Origin: Pampus argenteus
Lineage: Eukaryota; Chordata; Actinopteri; Scombriformes; Stromateidae
Length of the DNA: 64,000 nt
Assembly: GCA_036937835.1 (NCBI GenBank)
Contig: CM072874.1
Coordinates: 18,320,501-18,384,500, forward strand
Direction of reading: 5' to 3'
Under the pieces are notes generated by a model. The model had not been told where the DNA came from, did not search any database, and was given only the letters and a program-made list of their open reading frames with translations. Shown in pieces: positions 60,567 to 64,000 of this stretch. Position 1 is the stretch's first letter; each line of letters begins with the position of its first letter. The translations under genes and the position numbers were made by a program.

Positions 60567-62112
60567 CGTGGGTTTTCTGTGGCATGCTTATAATATTTAA
60601 TAAAATGTATAATCCTATAATTTAAAATTCAAGCTCATATTTTCATGTAGGCATAGATGGAACCGACCAAACCCCCCAAATAAGGTCTTAACAGCAGCTG
60701 CACCACTCAGCTCTGCCTCTGTCTCTTACATCTCATTCTAATATTTCAGAATAGTAATTTTACCACCTTATAGTGTACTAACAGTTGAGACAAGCTGGTA
60801 TAACAAACATCATGACATACAGTACAAATACTAAACAGATGCTGAGGTTTGGCTCAACCCTGCAACCTATAAATAACATGAGATTAATGAGAATCTAGGC
60901 TACGAGCGTGTACTCTACTACATGTACTGGGTTCTATGATTTTCACCTGTTGGTTTTCCTGCACCTCAAAAACATAAAAACATAACTCATAACAGTTTCC
61001 ATTTGGCAAATATAAATCATCTTACTTTCTTTACAGTGCCTGAACCGGAAGGACTGGCTGACACTAAAACATCCATCATCCACCTAAAGTGAACAAAACG
61101 GCTCAGTGATTTCTTGTCCGGCATCAGAGTAGCTGCCTTTCAGGTTGAACAGCCAGGGTGAGCCTTGTATTTGGGGTTATTAAGGTATTACAGGCATACA
61201 AAGCTAACCGACTCGGTGTGAGACAATGAGAAGTGACCTGTATTGTACTGAGCCTTATAGGTAAGCGTTTCCCAAATTTTAGTATGCAGGATTCACAAGG
61301 GGCCTTGCAACTAGATGCTTGACTTCACTATGATGTTAGTATTATAATAGACCGCTATATCACTGCTGTCATTCTATTTCAACAGTTTCTACTTCAAATT
61401 AACCTTTATTCATATCTGTCAACAAAGGCCTCCTCGCAAAGTGTTGCTCAGGGAAGGAACACTGATTTATCTTTAGCACTAGGGAATCCCTGCCTGAGTC
61501 TGCAACCAGGACAACACTGAGTAACAGACTATTATGGGTAGTGTGAATACTTAAGCTTTTCTCCTTTTGCAATATTAAACCTTGTACACTCACATCAAAG
61601 ACTTCCAAACCCCCCCAGATGTGAAGCAGAGAGGTGATTGGGTTCAAAATTCAAAGCTGCAGGAGGCCACTCTCTCAGTCAGGCCTGCTTGTCCCTGCTG
61701 GGATATGCAGTGTATGAAGTAACAGCCATTTGAAACACAGTCAGTGTTTCAAAGTGCCAAGTGCACAGGTGCTGCATGTTGCAGCTCAGATCAGCTTTTA
61801 CGCTGCATGTGGCTTGTTGTGCATACTGAAGGCATGTGTTTTTGCTCTCACACTTCCACCAGAGCACGCAAAAGGCTTCATCATGTGGAGAAGACGGAGC
61901 ACATAAGCTGGCTGTTGTCATGTATCCCTCTTACCTCCAGTGTTGGTGCGCTTGGTACAGCCGGCCTCCTCAGCCGGAGTTTCCAGCGGTCGTTTTCGGG
62001 AGTCCGGGTTATCAGCCTCCATATGGGGCTGCTGCAGGCTGTGGAGGTTCGGGTTTGAGTATATCCCGTTATGGTCCACGGCTGCTCCGACACCACCAGC
62101 CATCATCATCAT
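45576..62112 (-). CDS. nova2: NOVA-family neuronal KH-domain splicing regulator
   Basis: Four coding exons: 61935-62112, 54200-54343, 46961-47127 and 45576-46595, phase-consistent, giving 502 residues. Order: an N-terminal bipartite-type nuclear signal (SRKRPLETP through TKRTNTG, 38-59); KH1 (about 65-140, split across exons 2 and 3, with GSIIGKGGQTI); KH2 (about 166-235, GLIIGKGG); an alanine-rich linker (about 260-405); and KH3 (about 419-487, GAILGKGGKT), ending in the family terminus NPQKVG. NOVA proteins bind YCAY clusters in neuronal pre-mRNA and shift exon choice by position. Introns 1 and 2 are about 7.6 and 7.1 kb; intron 3 is 365 bp, with no sign of the extra NOVA1 exon between KH1 and KH2. 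Synteny favours nova2. Yet the N-terminus and the linker after KH1 (CLIQGTVEALN, SILQPQTTVNPDR) read like mammalian NOVA1, so the symbol is less certain than the family. The first of four tandem ATGs is taken as start. Confidence 0.93.
55699..55730 (-). repeat. GGAT-repeat, a YCAY cluster in nova intron 1
   Basis: The plus strand carries a short GGAT repeat. The nova pre-mRNA therefore reads UCCAUCCAUCC with further CCAC/CCAU words on either side, about 1.4 kb upstream of exon 2. YCAY is the established NOVA KH-domain binding word. Confidence 0.6.
60531..60562. repeat. (CA)16 microsatellite in nova intron 1
   Basis: Pure CA run, preceded on the plus strand by a C-rich stretch. Confidence 0.95.
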
Positions 62113-63249
62113 CTCTCCCCCCCTGGTGCTGTAGATAAATCTGCGTTATCCCCCCTCTCACCACCACATAGTACGTCAACGCGCTCCTCGATGGGAAAGA
62201 CAAGTTTTGGCGTCTCGAAACGGTCTCAAAAGGATCGAAATGTCAGACGAACACCGGGATTCTGGAGGTCTCTCCTCCCGCTGCTCTGCTGCTCTCTCAA
62301 GCGCGTCTCTCACGGAGCTAAATATAAAAATCCCATTGAGTGAAATGCGCTCATTTAACGCGCTCACCGTCGCTCCAACAGCATGCTGCTTATTGTTGAC
62401 GCGCCTTAAAATAAAGCAGCGGTCCAACAGTCCGCCGGGAGCCGCTCAGCCATGAAGACAAGTGAACGCTGGGAAAAAATTAAATAAAAATCTTTTCTTA
62501 AGTCTTCTTCACGCCACGGTTTCTCTGTGAAGTCCTCGGTGTGATTAGTGCAGCTGTTGTTATTGTCGCCTTTGTAGTGCAAGAGGGGGAAATATAGTTT
62601 GAGAGCCCCAGAGAGGACTACAGTGCCGCTGACCGGCCAAAAGACGATGAAGACACTGCTTTTCTGTGTCCTCTTATTAGCCACATTAAAACATTTTTTA
62701 ATTTAACCATGTTGGGTTTTTTTATTATTATTATTATTTTATTTTTATTTTATTTATTTATTTATTTTTTATTACACAACACACCTTAAGGACCTGTATC
62801 ATTATGTAAAAAAATACTAAAAAATACCAAAAAAAAAACCTGGAATAAATGTCTATGTTAAATCATTTAGAGTCATGTTAAGTTAAAAATAAACCATTAA
62901 TGTTTACCTGTCCACTGGTAACCGGTGTCTCTATCCTGAGACAGATAACTATAGTTTTCTTATCAATGACCTGTTAAAAGTAACACAGTAACAACACAGG
63001 GGATCAATACTCACAAACAACAAAAACACTGAGTGTACAAACCCAAATGTGTCATTTATTATCCGTTTATCACCTTCAGTATAAAACCACAAAGCAGTGT
63101 TACTCGCGTCATGGCAACTAAATGTACTGATCAGGAATACACACCCCTGAGAAAATCCTTCACATTATACCTTTAAATAACGCTTCTGTCTGGACCTGGG
63201 ACTTACGCAGGTGAACACAGGTGTTGTTTAGGTTTGTTGTTTTTGTTTT
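62113..63249. other. nova promoter region and intergenic DNA
   Basis: The first 500 bases upstream of the nova ATG are relatively CpG-rich (several CGCGCT/ACGCG words), which fits a CpG-type neuronal promoter. An AT-rich block of TTATT/TTTA repeats follows at 62715-62770. No extra gene seen. The candidate 3' end of the next gene lies at 63055-63060. Confidence 0.5.
63055..63060 (-). terminator. Candidate poly(A) signal of the right-edge gene
   Basis: The minus strand reads AATAAA 190 bases after the stop codon at 63250, a normal spacing for a short 3' UTR. Confidence 0.45.
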
Positions 63250-64000
63250 TTAATGTGATGGTACGTGAACTGCGCACTCCTCTTTCTTCGCAGGAGCATC
63301 CTTCTCCTCAGTGTCTTGAGCTTCGGCTGACTCCAGCTCAGAGCCGGCTGTAAGTGCTGACACCCTCTGGGCGAGTCGCTCCATGACCAAATTAGCAGTG
63401 CAGGTGAGACTATGCTGAAAAGACAAAGGAAGGAAAGGGAAATAACACAACACCAAATGAGATATACAGTACGTGAAACATAACTGAGGAAGTCTGTTGG
63501 GTTGATTTGTGTTGAAGAAACATTGCTTCAGAGATGGTACATGTGGAGTGTGTGATGAGCTGCTGTCAGATGTGTGAGGGTGACAATTAAAGCTGTAAAA
63601 GGGATGAAGTGAGATCTATTTGTTCAATAGCAGATTGCAGTAATGATATATTTATAGTTTTCGTTAGTATTTCAACTGCTCAGTGATGTAAAATGGTGCA
63701 GTCATCCCTGTTTGTTATCTTATAAGCGGATTTTCTGAAAATGTTGAAAATTACTGTTTTTTTTGTCAATTACAGGCTGCCAAAGATCAAGAGAAGAGAG
63801 GAAACGTGATGGGTGAGTGGCTTTTACACTGCAGGAACTTCTGCTGGTGGCCAGTAGAGGTCAGCAACGGAACACTATCTCAGCTCAAGATACGCTATGC
63901 AGAACAAGACCCTGAGAAGCTGTTAACATTACCACAGCATCCTGCCACATACCTGTAAAATATGCAGTCCCTTCAGCGTGAGGACAGCCAGCTCCTTCAA
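63250..64000 (-). CDS. Unrecognised protein, last two coding exons (partial)
   Basis: Two exons joined in phase 0: 63953 to beyond 64000 (window edge) and 63250-63414. The visible 70 C-terminal residues begin LKELAVLTLKGLHILQ and continue HSLTCTANLVMERLAQ. They form one or two amphipathic helices followed by an acidic/lysine-rich low-complexity tail (ESAEAQDTEEKD through AKKEE) ending HVPSH. The acceptor is TTTTCAG/CATAG and the donor CAG/GTATGTG, both good. I do not recognise the family. The helical segment followed by a charged tail suggests the end of a larger soluble protein. Context (the gene beyond nova) gives no function. Confidence 0.6.
63851..63863 (+). promoter_or_regulatory. Candidate CTCF-binding motif
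   Basis: The plus strand reads CCAGTAGAGGTCA, one mismatch from the CTCF core. It lies in the last visible intron of the right-edge gene, in the opposite orientation to the motifs at 1253 and 21381. Motif evidence only. Confidence 0.3.

Overview
The window is vertebrate, almost certainly teleost fish DNA, probably percomorph. It has short GT-AG introns, many CA/TG microsatellites, fish-type LINE and MITE debris, and exons that read as clear vertebrate orthologues. I found no bacterial-style operons, phage, CRISPR arrays or rRNA. All six protein-coding genes I can support lie on the minus strand. I rebuilt each one by joining exons with matching phase at consensus splice sites.

Layout from left to right (the genes read right to left):
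- 3.2-7.5 kb: a CPI-17 type PP1 inhibitor (PPP1R14A, 4 coding exons). A piggyBac-like MITE and a LINE fragment sit in its last intron.
- 9.7-13.2 kb: a Delta-family Notch ligand (7 exons, DSL domain plus 8 EGF repeats) with a TATA box about 230 bp upstream of the ATG.
- 13.5-22.3 kb: gene-poor DNA upstream of the Delta gene, with candidate regulatory islands.
- 22.3-24.0 kb: a Myb/SANT-like DNA-binding protein of the MYPOP/NAIF1 type (4 coding exons).
- 27.2-31.6 kb: calpain small subunit 1 (capns1, 10 coding exons plus a non-coding first exon). Two consecutive introns have GC instead of GT donors, and one of these looks like a minor-spliceosome (U12) intron.
- 31.7-45.5 kb: no gene seen; the part next to nova may be its 3' UTR.
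- 45.6-62.1 kb: a NOVA-family KH-domain splicing factor (4 coding exons with introns of about 7 kb).
- 63.25-64.0 kb: the last two coding exons of a gene I do not recognise, running off the right edge.

As I recall, PPP1R14A, DLL3, CAPNS1, MYPOP and NOVA2 all lie on human 19q13, so the window looks like a shuffled 19q13-syntenic block. The genes do not form one pathway: they cover PP1 inhibition, Notch signalling, transcription, calpain activity and neuronal splicing.

The most interesting signals are: the U12-like GC-AG intron in capns1 followed by a U2-type GC-AG intron; a (UG)14 tract at the 3' splice site of ppp1r14a exon 2, paired with a complementary (CA)14 tract after exon 3; the 295 bp TTAA-flanked MITE; the lysine-poor Delta tail without a PDZ-binding motif; and a YCAY cluster (the NOVA target motif) inside a nova intron. 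All exon models come from reading the sequence; no database or alignment was run.
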